A DNA stretch of 64,000 nt from Thiotrichaceae bacterium. Its GTDB lineage: Bacteria; Pseudomonadota; Gammaproteobacteria; Thiotrichales; Thiotrichaceae. The stretch lies in the NCBI GenBank assembly GCA_026991755.1, contig JALXAX010000012.1, forward strand, positions 24,992 to 88,991, in the 5' to 3' direction. The stretch's first letter is position 1, and every line of letters starts with the position of its first letter. The notes beneath the pieces were generated by a model. It saw only the letters and a program-made list of their open reading frames with translations. It did no database searches and was not told the origin of the DNA. This document shows positions 46,635 to 54,844 of this stretch, one piece after another. The position numbers and the translations under genes were made by a program.

Positions 46635-47267
46635 ATGGCTGCAATAACTAACCGTCGTTCTGTCATGACCTTGTTTTCTGTTCCTGATGACCCTGATAAT
46701 CATCGTGTAAGAATAGTATTGGCCGAGAAGGATATCGTTGTAGATATCATCGAAACTGATGTTGATAATATCCCAGAAGACCTAGAAGAATTAAATCCCT
46801 ATAGTTCTTTACCTTGCCTGCTTGATCGCAAGTTGGTGCTGTATGATTCCAATATAATTATGGAATACCTAGATGAGCGTTTTCCTCATCCACCCTTACT
46901 TCCAATAGATCCTGTTTCAAGAGCACATTCACGTTTAGCTCTATTTCGTATAGAAAAAGACTGGTTCTCGTTAATTGCTGATCTAGAGTCGGGTGATACA
47001 AAGCGAGCTGATACAGCAAGAAACGTACTTCGTAATGGTGTACTTTCTGCGGCTGAAGTCTTCTCGGTGAAGCCATTTTTCTTAAGTGATGATTTTACTT
47101 TAGTTGACTGTACGATTGCTCCTATATTATGGCGTTTACCTAAATACGGTATCGACCTTCCAAACGGCAACGAAGCAAAGCCGATTCGTGATTATATGGA
47201 TCGAGTTTTCTCCCGTGAGACGTTCCAGTTAAGTCTTACGGCCGCAGAAAAAGCAATTCGTCCATAA
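46635..47267 (+). CDS. sspA: Stringent starvation protein A
   Basis: 210 residues with a glutathione-transferase fold: an N-terminal thioredoxin-like part (MTLFSVPDDPDNHRVRIVLAEKDI, about 11-34), LNPYSSLPCLLDRKLVLYDSNIIMEYLDERFPHPPLLP (in two parts, about 52-90), and a helical C-terminal domain. SspA binds RNA polymerase and changes promoter use in stress. It is followed by sspB, the usual pair after petABC. Confidence 0.93.
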   Translation: MAAITNRRSVMTLFSVPDDPDNHRVRIVLAEKDIVVDIIETDVDNIPEDLEELNPYSSLPCLLDRKLVLYDSNIIMEYLDERFPHPPLLPIDPVSRAHSRLALFRIEKDWFSLIADLESGDTKRADTARNVLRNGVLSAAEVFSVKPFFLSDDFTLVDCTIAPILWRLPKYGIDLPNGNEAKPIRDYMDRVFSRETFQLSLTAAEKAIRP

Positions 47268-47280
47268 GCTTAACACGATA

Positions 47281-47688
47281 ATGGAAGATATGAGTATGAC
47301 ACCAAGTAGGCCTTACTTGCTTCGAGCAATTTATGATTGGTTACTTGATAATGGAATGACTCCACATTTATTAGTGGATGTGGAAGTGGAGGGCGTTGTT
47401 GTTCCTATGCAATATGCCCAAGACGGTAGAATAATACTCAACCTTAATCCATCTGCCATTCAAAATCTGGTGTTAGATAACGATGAAGTACTATTCAATG
47501 CTAGGTTTGGTGGTACACCATTTAATATTTATATACCAATGCAAGCTGTATTGGGTATTTATGCCAAAGAGAATGGTCAAGGTACGATGTTTAAGGATGA
47601 AGATGGCTTTGACTTCCCTGATGGACAGCCACCCGAACCACCCGCTCCGAAGAAAGATACCAGACCCAAGTTAAGAGTGGTTAAGTAA
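47281..47688 (+). CDS. sspB: ClpXP adaptor SspB
   Basis: 135 residues. ATG 47281, 47290 and 47296 are all in frame; the last begins MTPSRPYLLRAIYDWLLDNG, which is the family start and has GGAAGATATG upstream. Substrate-binding region VVVPMQYAQDGRIILNLNPSAI and NARFGGTPFNIYIPM are clear. The C-terminal tail PKLRVVK is the ClpX-binding peptide. SspB brings ssrA-tagged proteins to ClpXP. Confidence 0.93.
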   Translation: MEDMSMTPSRPYLLRAIYDWLLDNGMTPHLLVDVEVEGVVVPMQYAQDGRIILNLNPSAIQNLVLDNDEVLFNARFGGTPFNIYIPMQAVLGIYAKENGQGTMFKDEDGFDFPDGQPPEPPAPKKDTRPKLRVVK

Positions 47689-47706
47689 TAGGAAGAGGTC
47701 AGCTAC

Positions 47707-48195
47707 ATGCTATCAATGATTGCAGGTATGGCTCATCATCGAGTGATAGGTAATGGTAACAAGCTTCCATGGCATCTTCCCGCTGATTTAGCATGGTTCA
47801 AGAAAACAACGATGGGAAAGCCCATTATCATGGGTCGAAAAACACACGAATCAATTGGTATACCACTTCCTGGTCGCCAGAATATAATTATCTCAACAAA
47901 TACAGAATTACGCATTGAAGGGTGTGATGTCGTTCACTCGTCTGAAGCAGCACTAGCGCTAGTCAAAGATGCTGAAGAAGCTATGGTGATAGGTGGCGCG
48001 CTAATCTATGAACTTTTCCTACCCTTGGCAGATAGGCTTTACTTAACACAAGTTGATGCAGAGGTAGAAGGTGATGCTTTCTTTCCTGACTATAAAGCAG
48101 CAGCAAAGTGGCAAGTCGTCTTTCAAGAAGACCATACAACGGATGACCGCCATGCTTATGATTACTCCTTTCAGCAATTGAATAAGTTATCATGA
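47707..48195 (+). CDS. folA: Dihydrofolate reductase
   Basis: 162 residues, normal length. MLSMIAGMAHHRVIGNGNKLPWHLPADLAWFKK at the start carries the substrate-binding Asp (about 27). GKPIIMGRKTHESIG (about 37-51), GRQNIIIS, and AMVIGGALIYELFLPLADRLYLTQV (about 91-115) supply the NADPH site. It reduces dihydrofolate to tetrahydrofolate. It lies 18 bases after sspB, probably in the same transcript. Confidence 0.95.
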   Translation: MLSMIAGMAHHRVIGNGNKLPWHLPADLAWFKKTTMGKPIIMGRKTHESIGIPLPGRQNIIISTNTELRIEGCDVVHSSEAALALVKDAEEAMVIGGALIYELFLPLADRLYLTQVDAEVEGDAFFPDYKAAAKWQVVFQEDHTTDDRHAYDYSFQQLNKLS

Positions 48196-48251
48196 TCTAC
48201 TTTTTGTTAGGGACCAAACATGAGAAAGTGGCTTAAGCACATATCAGTGTC

Positions 48252-48280
48252 AAAGGCTGGAGGTTAGAGGAGTAGCCTTT
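48252..48280 (+). terminator. Possible terminator hairpin after folA
   Basis: AAAGGCT and AGCCTTT pair around a 14-base loop, about 55 bases after the folA stop. No T-tract follows. Confidence 0.3.
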
Positions 48281-48414
48281 CCAGTAGATGCTATTAAAAT
48301 AGTAAATTCCTCAGAATCACCTATACTTAGAACCCTACGAATAAGTGAGAGAGGCCGCGTTGCTATGGTTGTCGGTTCTTCGTATTTATAACTAACAACA
48401 CTGTGATGTAATTG

Positions 48415-48924
48415 ATGCGTAATATTGTTACTAAAATAATAACAACTCCTTTCGGAGAGTTATTAGCAGGCGCAACATCCACGGCGATTTGTTTACTTGA
48501 GTTTACCGATACAAATCGTCTTGAGGTGCAGTTTGAGCACTTAAAAAAGAGCTTTAAGAGAAACATTACAACAGGCGATAGCCCACTCTTTAAAATACTA
48601 CAAGAACAACTCACCGCCTATTTTGAAGGCGAGTTACAGAACTTTGATGTGCCATTAGAAACCAAAGGTACGGATTTTCAACAGCAAGCATGGCAAGCTT
48701 TACAGGAAATTCCCTATGGTGAAACACGGTCTTATTTAGAACAAGCACAGGCGATTGATAAGCCTAAAGCCTATCGGGCAGTTGCTAGTGCAAACAGGAA
48801 TAATAAAATTAGCATTCTCATCCCCTGTCATCGGGTGATAGCTAAAGATGGTGGCTTGGCGGGTTACGGTGGTGGCTTGGATCGTAAAGCATTTCTTATC
48901 GCACTAGAAAAAAAGTATAGATAG
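48415..48924 (+). CDS. ogt: Methylated-DNA-protein cysteine methyltransferase
   Basis: 169 residues from ATG 48415 (a TTG lies one codon earlier). The DNA-binding and active-site region is complete: TDFQQQAWQALQEIPYGETRSYLEQA (about 82-107), ASANRNNKISILIPCHRVI with the acceptor Cys in PCHRV (about 137), and GLAGYGGGLDRKAFLIALE at the end. It removes O6-alkyl groups from guanine in a single-use reaction. Confidence 0.93.
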   Translation: MRNIVTKIITTPFGELLAGATSTAICLLEFTDTNRLEVQFEHLKKSFKRNITTGDSPLFKILQEQLTAYFEGELQNFDVPLETKGTDFQQQAWQALQEIPYGETRSYLEQAQAIDKPKAYRAVASANRNNKISILIPCHRVIAKDGGLAGYGGGLDRKAFLIALEKKYR

Positions 48925-48993
48925 CCGTAGAGACGGTGCATGTAACGTCTCCACCACAATAGATAAGATATTTAATGGGTGGAATCTATAAGT

Positions 48994-49390
48994 TTAGTCA
49001 TCTAACGCTGATGGCTCGCTCCAGATGTATGTTTCAAGGTGTTCTAACATTTGATAAATTGCAATGGCTTGTCGGGCTTCTTTTTTTGGTGTTTTTCTTG
49101 TAGATTTAAGAAATGAATGAATAATAATTAAATCTCCGTCTTTTGATTTAGAAAAAAGCACCCTTGCGGATTCACTACCACTGTCGACTCTAAGTTTATA
49201 AATAGTGCCTTTATACTTCCATATCTTTGAATTTAACGCTTTAAGTTGTTTGCCATAATAAAGATCTCCATGCTGCGTATAGGATTGAAATTTATTAAAA
49301 ATCTTGGTGCGAAGCCCTTCTGATATTCCATCGAAAAATACATATAAAGGAAGAGTTGTTTTATTTTTTTTTGACTAAAAGTATATCCAT
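48994..49390 (-). pseudogene. RelE/HigB-like toxin gene, frameshifted at a run of nine A
   Basis: On the minus strand a continuous frame reads YVFFDGISEGLRTKIFNKF...GDLYYGKQLKAL...IWKYKGTIYKLRV...ARVLFSKSKDGDLIIIHSFLKSTRKTPKKEARQAI, ending at TAA 48994-48996. This matches the phage Gp49/HigB-RelE toxin fold (the LRV...RVLF...HSFLKKTRKTP pattern). The frame has no start codon. An ATG at 49388-49390 begins MDILLVKKK and stops right after a run of nine A (plus-strand T-run at 49372-49380). One A fewer joins the two frames into a 131-residue protein. So it is either inactivated, switched by slippage, or a sequencing error. No antitoxin gene is seen next to it. Confidence 0.7.
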
Positions 49391-49435
49391 GAATATAAAA
49401 ATATAAAGACAGGTATAATATGAACACCCTACAGC

Positions 49436-50986
49436 TTACCCTAAAAATAGGGTGATCTTAAACAATGCACCTGAATCAGATTCTAACAACTCAACTTGGC
49501 CATTCCACACTTTCAATAGTGATTCTACAATACCCAAGCCAAGCCCTGTTCCACCGTCTTCGCGTCTAGTGGTGAAAAAGGGTGTGAAGATACGTTCACG
49601 ATTAGCATCAGAAATGCCTGAACCATTGTCGTGAATAAAAAGTTTTAGCTGTTCATCATCATGCTGTGCAGTGATTTTAATATGTTTTGCTTGATGTTTA
49701 AGGCTGTTATCAAACAAGTTACTAAGAATAATGCGAAGCTGATTAGGTGCTATTTTGACTACCACATCGACCTTATCAGGCGTGTAGTCCAACACAAGCC
49801 CCGAATCAGAAAAGCGAGACTCAAGCTGTTTTAATATATCTATAACGACTGTAGTCTCGGAAGATATTTGGGTGGAGTCAGCACGTGCTTGCTCAAGCAG
49901 ACGATTGACTAGGCGCTTTAAGCGCTCAGTATCATCTTGTAAGTTATCCAAAAAGCGTTGACGTTGTTCTATGGGCATATCATCAATATGCTCTTGCAAT
50001 AGCTCTAGTGTGCCCTGCATAGAGGTCAGTGGTGTTTTAAACTCATGTGACACATGAGAGGCAAAACGATCAATATACAAAGTACGTTCATGTAACGTCT
50101 TTGACATCTCAGCAAAACTGCGAGAAAGCTCGGATAATTCATAAGTACCAGGTTGGCGTAACACCTCAACCGTCTCAAGTTCTCCACTAGTTACTTTTTG
50201 AGTCTGTTTGATAAGCTCACGAATAGGGCGTGATAGTCGAGAAGAGATGAAGGTTGCCAACAGTGCAGTTAGGCCTAATACCAAAAGAATAAGAAAGAAT
50301 ACTTTCTTTTTATTTGCGTAAAGATGCTTCAATATATTTTGTGGTGTACGTGATAGATAGACCACACCGTAAACTTTACCCTGGTCAATAATCGGAAAAG
50401 CGGTAAAAATCCGAATTTTAGTACCACGGCTAATCGAAGCAATAGGTGGCTGTGGTTCATCAGAGATGCGTTCTCGAATAACAGACGTAAAGTTCCCAGC
50501 TAATGCGTTTCTAACTTCGTCGATATGTGCAAGAGAAAAACCGGTCTCTTCTCTACCCGCAATAACCACACCATTAGCATCAAGTAAGCGCATTCCAGCA
50601 AGCGTCACCTGCTGTGTGGTGGCTAATATAGATTGCATGTGTTGTGCCGCTTCCATCACCAGAGGGTGTATGGGTGTTGTTGCAACATTTGCGAGGGGTC
50701 TACGGGGTAGCGTCTTATCTGATGATAAATCCAAAGAAGGCTTAATGGGCAAATAACCCTGCGAACTATCTAAATGGTTTTGATGAATTAAATAACGATA
50801 GATACTAGCGAGCGCAGCGGATTGGCTGATTAACTCAAGCTCGGTCTTACGCACTAGATCATTCTCATAAAAGCGTAAAAAATAGATGCTACCCAAGGGC
50901 AAGAACATCACTGACAGCATTACAACTAACAAAATAGTTCGTAATCGAAATAGCCGTCGTAGCCGTGGATGAGCATTAATACGCAT
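49436..50986 (-). CDS. Membrane sensor histidine kinase
   Basis: 516 residues. Two membrane helices (about 17-37 and 220-242) enclose a periplasmic sensor domain of about 180 residues. A HAMP domain (LSRPIRELIKQTQKVTSGELETVEV, about 247-271), HisKA with phospho-acceptor His (ASHVSHEFKTPLTSMQGTL, about 313) and an ATPase domain (NQLRIILSNLFDNSLKHQ, DNGSGI, DGGTGLGLGIVESLL) follow. The layout resembles CreC-type kinases, but the sensor part gives no clear signal. It lies two bases after the response regulator gene. Confidence 0.88.
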   Translation of the reverse strand: MRINAHPRLRRLFRLRTILLVVMLSVMFLPLGSIYFLRFYENDLVRKTELELISQSAALASIYRYLIHQNHLDSSQGYLPIKPSLDLSSDKTLPRRPLANVATTPIHPLVMEAAQHMQSILATTQQVTLAGMRLLDANGVVIAGREETGFSLAHIDEVRNALAGNFTSVIRERISDEPQPPIASISRGTKIRIFTAFPIIDQGKVYGVVYLSRTPQNILKHLYANKKKVFFLILLVLGLTALLATFISSRLSRPIRELIKQTQKVTSGELETVEVLRQPGTYELSELSRSFAEMSKTLHERTLYIDRFASHVSHEFKTPLTSMQGTLELLQEHIDDMPIEQRQRFLDNLQDDTERLKRLVNRLLEQARADSTQISSETTVVIDILKQLESRFSDSGLVLDYTPDKVDVVVKIAPNQLRIILSNLFDNSLKHQAKHIKITAQHDDEQLKLFIHDNGSGISDANRERIFTPFFTTRREDGGTGLGLGIVESLLKVWNGQVELLESDSGALFKITLFLG

Positions 50987-50988
50987 AG

Positions 50989-51690
50989 TTATTGACAGCT
51001 ACTTAGCTTGTAGCCTACACCATGCAAGGTTTCAATCACTGCGTTACAACCTGCTTTAGTAAACTTTGCACGTATATGCCGAATATGGCTATCAATGGTG
51101 CGATCACTCACATGTACGTTGTATTGATAGGCTCCATTCATAATCACATCACGGCTAAATACACGCTGAGGCTGACGTAACATTTGTGCCAGAATCGCAA
51201 ACTCAGTCGCCGTTAAAGCAATAGCGGTGTTATCCCACGACACGGAGTGTTGCTCGATATCCATCTGTAACAGCCCACGTTGTAATGTTTCACTGGATTC
51301 AGGTTCACTCTTATTTTGTTGCTGAGTTCGTTTAAGAATAGCATTCACACGAGCCACTAACTCGCGTGGGCTAAAGGGTTTAGTGACGTAATCATCACCA
51401 CCCATTTCCAAGCCTAAAATACGGTCTATCTCATCATCACGGGAAGAGAGGAATAAAATAGGTACGTCCGATGCCTTTCGAATCTCGCGACAGCACTGCA
51501 AGCCATCCATTTCAGGCATATTAATGTCTAACACAATCAAATCAGCAGGGTGCTTATCAAAGCGAGTTAAGGCCTGCATGCCGTCAGCAGCCATGTGAAC
51601 CGTCATATTAGCCTGCTCAAGAGCGAAGCTAATGACTTCGCGTATATGCGGATCATCGTCAACAATAAGAATATTTTTAGTCATTTTCAT
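50989..51690 (-). CDS. OmpR-family response regulator
   Basis: 233 residues; ATG 51690 or the in-frame ATG 51684. Receiver with acidic VDDDP (10-14), phospho-acceptor Asp 55 (LIVLDINMPEMDG) and Lys (VTKPFSPREL, about 105). The winged-helix domain has ALTATEFAILAQMLRQPQRVFSRDVIM and SDRTIDSHIRHIRAKF. It is the cognate partner of the downstream kinase, with an M23 peptidase gene just upstream in the same direction. What it controls is not visible. Confidence 0.92.
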   Translation of the reverse strand: MKMTKNILIVDDDPHIREVISFALEQANMTVHMAADGMQALTRFDKHPADLIVLDINMPEMDGLQCCREIRKASDVPILFLSSRDDEIDRILGLEMGGDDYVTKPFSPRELVARVNAILKRTQQQNKSEPESSETLQRGLLQMDIEQHSVSWDNTAIALTATEFAILAQMLRQPQRVFSRDVIMNGAYQYNVHVSDRTIDSHIRHIRAKFTKAGCNAVIETLHGVGYKLSSCQ

Positions 51691-51743
51691 AATATATCAC
51701 GGCCTAAAAGTCAGAAGATGAATGGCTATCAATAAGATACAAG

Positions 51744-52274
51744 CTATTTGTTGTCTTGTGTAATAAATGCCCCTGGGTCGATATAAAACAATCGTTTCCA
51801 GCTTGAAGGTAGCTGAGGATCATACTTCCATAGTCGAGGTAAAAGTGTACTAATGGAATAATGTAAGTGTGCAGGCTTACCCTTGGCATTACCTGTAGTA
51901 CCGACAGCACCCATTGGCTGGCCTGATTTAACAAACGATAAACTGGCCACATCGCGTTGTTGTAAATGCGCATAATAATGGAAATGCCAATTAGCACTAA
52001 GTGCATAAACAACCTGTCCACCTCTACCGTATGTTCCGCTATATAGAACAAAACTATCGGTGCTGGCGATAACAGGAGTTCCCTCATCTGCAAATATATC
52101 AATACCTTTATGAGTTCCTGAAGATCCCCAAGGATAGTACCAAAAAGATTTAGCATTCCAGCTCGATGGAGAAGCACCTACAACAGGGTTAAGGTGTTGC
52201 TCCTGCGGAATAAAGCCCAATAGGTAAACGAAGGTGAAGATAAAAAAAGTAATTTTTATTTTTTTGGTAATCAT
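51744..52274 (-). CDS. M23 family metallopeptidase
   Basis: 176 residues with an N-terminal signal or anchor (ITFFIFTFVYLLGFI, about 7-21). Zinc ligands of LytM-type peptidases are present: GTHKGIDIFAD (about 52-62, His and Asp) and AHLHYSI (about 135-141), plus WHFHYYAHLQQRDV. Such enzymes cut peptidoglycan cross-bridges. The protein is short and has no LysM or coiled-coil domain. The next genes are a two-component system in the same direction. Confidence 0.88.
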   Translation of the reverse strand: MITKKIKITFFIFTFVYLLGFIPQEQHLNPVVGASPSSWNAKSFWYYPWGSSGTHKGIDIFADEGTPVIASTDSFVLYSGTYGRGGQVVYALSANWHFHYYAHLQQRDVASLSFVKSGQPMGAVGTTGNAKGKPAHLHYSISTLLPRLWKYDPQLPSSWKRLFYIDPGAFITQDNK

Positions 52275-52613
52275 TTACTCATAATAATAGAGTTAAATGC
52301 AGTGCTGGTAGAGGGGATGTGACAAAATTAAGAAGAAATCATGCAGAAAATGTGCAAACGCTAAAAGACCCAGCATGAAAGTGCAATGGGAGTAGGGGCA
52401 GGGCTGCTCAATGCTAGTATTTTTGGTACAATAATATTATTGAATCTCATATGATGGGTAGGTCGGGTAAGGAACGCCACCCGACAAGATGTTGAATTAA
52501 GTCTATTTGTCGGATGGCGCTATCGCTTATCCGACCTACGAAAATGCAATTCGGCTATTTATTGTGTGAAAAATATAGCATTGAACAGCCCTGGGGGTAT
52601 CTGTAGGTCGAGT
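52275..52613. other. Intergenic region with a REP-like palindrome
   Basis: Upstream bases of the M23 gene, then the palindromic repeat at 52457-52540. No gene is seen. Confidence 0.6.
52457..52540. repeat. REP-like head-to-head palindrome pair
   Basis: GGTAGGTCGGGTAAGGAACG at the left and GCTTATCCGACCTAC at the right are inverted relatives, each with its own inner GTCGG...CCGAC palindrome. This type of sequence (GTAGGTCGGAT...) is a common extragenic palindrome in many bacteria. Confidence 0.75.
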
Positions 52614-53039
52614 TTATTGCCGTTTACTCGTGTACTCTAAAATGAACTCACTATATTCAGGCACACTGCGTTTTAATTGCCCCTCTAGCCAAATATGATC
52701 CTCGTTGGACTTTTTTGTTACCCAATATTCAATAAACGCCATTAATCTAGCCTGGCGTAAAGTTTTTGTGGAGTCATTAGTACTGGATGAATAACAAGGG
52801 GGTGTTTCTTGGAGAATATTTGCACCTTCAATATGCATACTTCCCTTGCCTGTGAGTAACCAATGGGCATCAATTTTGAACTCCTCAACAATTTTTGCAA
52901 GGAACTCTCCAGGTGCTCGCTGTTTATTATATTCAACTGATTTAACTCTATTTTCTTTTTCTTGTAATCTGTTAGAAAAACCATAATGGGTTAAACCATA
53001 GTGCTCTCTTATTCGCCTAACTCGCTTTCCAATTGACAC
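52614..53039 (-). CDS. XRE/CI-like helix-turn-helix regulator
   Basis: 141 residues. The N-terminal helix-turn-helix is like phage CI repressors: IGKRVRRIREHYGLTHYGFSNRLQEKENRVKSVEYNKQRAPGEFLAKIVEEF (in parts, about 2-54), then the family segment KIDAHWLLTGKGSMHI (about 55-70). No LexA-type peptidase domain is seen. It is divergent from a ribbon-helix-helix gene at 53148, an arrangement typical of phage or plasmid control modules. Probably a remnant of an integrated element next to tRNA-Arg. Confidence 0.78.
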   Translation of the reverse strand: MSIGKRVRRIREHYGLTHYGFSNRLQEKENRVKSVEYNKQRAPGEFLAKIVEEFKIDAHWLLTGKGSMHIEGANILQETPPCYSSSTNDSTKTLRQARLMAFIEYWVTKKSNEDHIWLEGQLKRSVPEYSEFILEYTSKRQ

Positions 53040-53147
53040 GTAACAGTTATCCGTTTTTTATATTGATGAATGAAAATAATTTGCGTAATATATCCATTAT
53101 GAGCTGGAGCGACTCATATTGATTCACTTTACCAAAAAGGCAGAGAA

Positions 53148-53312
53148 ATGGCTAATAAGCTTAAGCAAAAAAAACAAAATCGTTACCAAACAACTGTTCG
53201 TATTGACAAGTATGAAGAGTTAAAACAAATCGCAACGGACAAAAAATGGTCATTCAATACCGCTCTCAATGATGCTATTGAGTTTTACCTAAAGTCAAAA
53301 AAAGGCTCATAA
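53148..53312 (+). CDS. Small ribbon-helix-helix DNA-binding protein
   Basis: 54 residues from ATG 53148 with AAGG upstream. The pattern RYQTTVRIDKYEELKQIATDKKWSFNTALNDAIEFYL (in parts, about 12-48) has the beta strand and two helices of the Arc/MetJ ribbon-helix-helix fold. Such proteins repress phage, plasmid or toxin-antitoxin genes. It is divergent from the CI-like gene and followed by a 110-residue unknown gene. Confidence 0.75.
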   Translation: MANKLKQKKQNRYQTTVRIDKYEELKQIATDKKWSFNTALNDAIEFYLKSKKGS

Positions 53313-53357
53313 CATCGAGATTACTATTTCGACGTATATGTAGTTTTGGTATAAACA

Positions 53358-53690
53358 ATGACGCATTCAACTTCTCTCAAAGATCATGATCTTCTAAAAA
53401 AATGCTCTGGAAATTTAATTATTTCTTGTGATACAAACACTCCATCCGAATGGGCAATGCCTGATAGTAAACTTGAAAAAGCGCTATTTCGTATTCACGT
53501 TACCAAAAAACTAATTGAGTTTTTTGAACTAGCCGAAAGGGGTAAAGAAAAAGCAGTGAGTGAGCTACTGAACCCCTATGAAAGGGGGTTGGAAAGTGCA
53601 ATAAATGATTTAGGGCAGCTATACGAACACCCAGAATATGCACAGGGTTATCAAGATTATTTAGATTTAATGGCTGAGGTTGAAGATTAA
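53358..53690 (+). CDS. Hypothetical protein of the regulator module
   Basis: 110 residues, helical and acidic (KLIEFFELAERGKEKAVSELL, YERGLESAINDLGQLYEHPEYAQGYQDYLDLM). No family is recognised. It lies 45 bases after the ribbon-helix-helix gene in the same direction and ends 86 bases before tRNA-Arg, so it is probably part of the same element. There is no clear ribosome site. Confidence 0.55.
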   Translation: MTHSTSLKDHDLLKKCSGNLIISCDTNTPSEWAMPDSKLEKALFRIHVTKKLIEFFELAERGKEKAVSELLNPYERGLESAINDLGQLYEHPEYAQGYQDYLDLMAEVED

Positions 53691-53776
53691 TAAAACCCAT
53701 TTAGATTAGATGCAAAGCCGTGATCGAGCAATGACTTGCAGTCAGTAAGTCTATATAATCATCCCAGTTCTTATTT

Positions 53777-53853
53777 GCGTCTGTAGCTCACTTGGATAGA
53801 GTACAACCCTCCGAAGGTTGGGGTAGCTGGTTCGAATCCAGCCAGACGCGCCA
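53777..53853 (+). tRNA. tRNA-Arg (anticodon CCG)
   Basis: All four stems pair: acceptor GCGTCTG/CAGACGC, D stem GCTC/GAGT, anticodon stem CAACC/GGTTG around CTCCGAA (anticodon CCG, reads CGG), T stem GCTGG/CCAGC with TTCGAAT. Discriminator G and encoded CCA end the 77-base gene. Confidence 0.95.
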
Positions 53854-54279
53854 TTTTCTCTATCGGTTACTCCCAAAACATCTGTATAAGCGCAAGCCTC
53901 GATTACAAAAGTCTCAAATAAAGCTGTGCCCAAACAGAATAAGTACCTTTCTTGATGTCATACGTTTCTCCAGCTTGATATATGAAAAAGTATTGAAATA
54001 TAATATTTACGGGGCTCCGATCAGAATAAATCAGAGGCTCTTGTAATTTCAAATAAACTGGTCTTGAGAGACTAATAGAGACCTTTGCACGAAAGATATG
54101 ACGGATAAAAATGGCTTGAATTTCCTCTATTTCTGCTAAAACTTCGACCAATAGCTCGGCTATTACCCTCTTTTTTAGCAAAAATAGAGAAAATTACGCT
54201 CATTTTTCTCTCGCCATCCTTTCATGCAAAGGTCTCTAATAATAAAATTTCCAAATTAACTAAGTAGGAGTTATTAATA
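53854..54279. other. Intergenic region between tRNA-Arg and dsbB
   Basis: No gene is seen after the tRNA. The short 3' frame and the minus-strand frame here are chance frames. The last 160 bases before dsbB are a family B element. Confidence 0.55.
54078..54237. mobile_element. Family B MITE-like element, 160 bp, with TAATA duplication
   Basis: Full inverted ends GAGACCTTTGCACG/CATGCAAAGGTCTC, flanked by TAATA on both sides. It ends 42 bases upstream of dsbB and may affect its expression. Confidence 0.88.
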
Positions 54280-54771
54280 ATGATAATAAAATCACTACGT
54301 TTTACTTTTTTCATAGGTTTTCTTTTGACCCTTGGTATGATGGCTACAGCACTTTTCATGCAGTATTTTATGAAATTAGAGCCATGTCCTTTGTGTATTG
54401 CGCAGCGGGTAGTTGTGATTGCTCTAGGCATAGTTTTTCTGATTGCTTTTTTACATAACTCGAAGTCTTGGGGAGTACGGGTTTATGGTTTGATATTGTC
54501 ACTATTGAGTCTACTTGCTTATGTTGTTGCGGGTAGACATACTTGGTTGCAGCACTTGCCTGAAGATCGAATTCCTGAGTGTGGTCCTGGTCTTGAATTC
54601 TGGATGAATCATTTACCAGCCATTGATGTTGTGCAGAAAGTATTTCAAGGTTCGGGAGAGTGTGCCACTGTGGTATTTAGCTTTTTAGGCTTGAGTATTC
54701 CTGAATGGAGTTTGATTGCATTTATCCCCTTTTTAGTTTTTAGTCTCAAAGTGTTGATTACAGGACGATAA
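54280..54771 (+). CDS. dsbB: Disulfide bond formation protein DsbB
   Basis: 163 residues with four membrane helices. The two periplasmic Cys pairs are C36/C39 (EPCPLC) and C101/C128 (PECGPG; GECAT). The family's quinone-contacting Arg (AQRVVV) follows the first pair. DsbB reoxidises DsbA and passes electrons to quinone. Ribosome site AGGAG. It precedes the FccB gene by 73 bases. Confidence 0.94.
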   Translation: MIIKSLRFTFFIGFLLTLGMMATALFMQYFMKLEPCPLCIAQRVVVIALGIVFLIAFLHNSKSWGVRVYGLILSLLSLLAYVVAGRHTWLQHLPEDRIPECGPGLEFWMNHLPAIDVVQKVFQGSGECATVVFSFLGLSIPEWSLIAFIPFLVFSLKVLITGR

Positions 54772-54844
54772 GGTTCTGCAATCTATAGCAATACCAAGCG
54801 AGTTGCTTTTTTGATCCGTGATCTTTTTCCTTAAGCCATAAATA

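Noticed and set aside
49233..49427. 65-codon hydrophobic frame on the minus strand
   Set aside because: It overlaps the toxin-like frame in another phase and has no coding features; the toxin-like frame explains the region better.
49436..51690. Assignment of the two-component pair as CreBC
   Set aside because: The layout is similar, but the sensor domain shows no decisive CreC feature and no creD is present.
53751..53933. Frame opposite tRNA-Arg
   Set aside because: It covers the tRNA on the opposite strand and has no family features.
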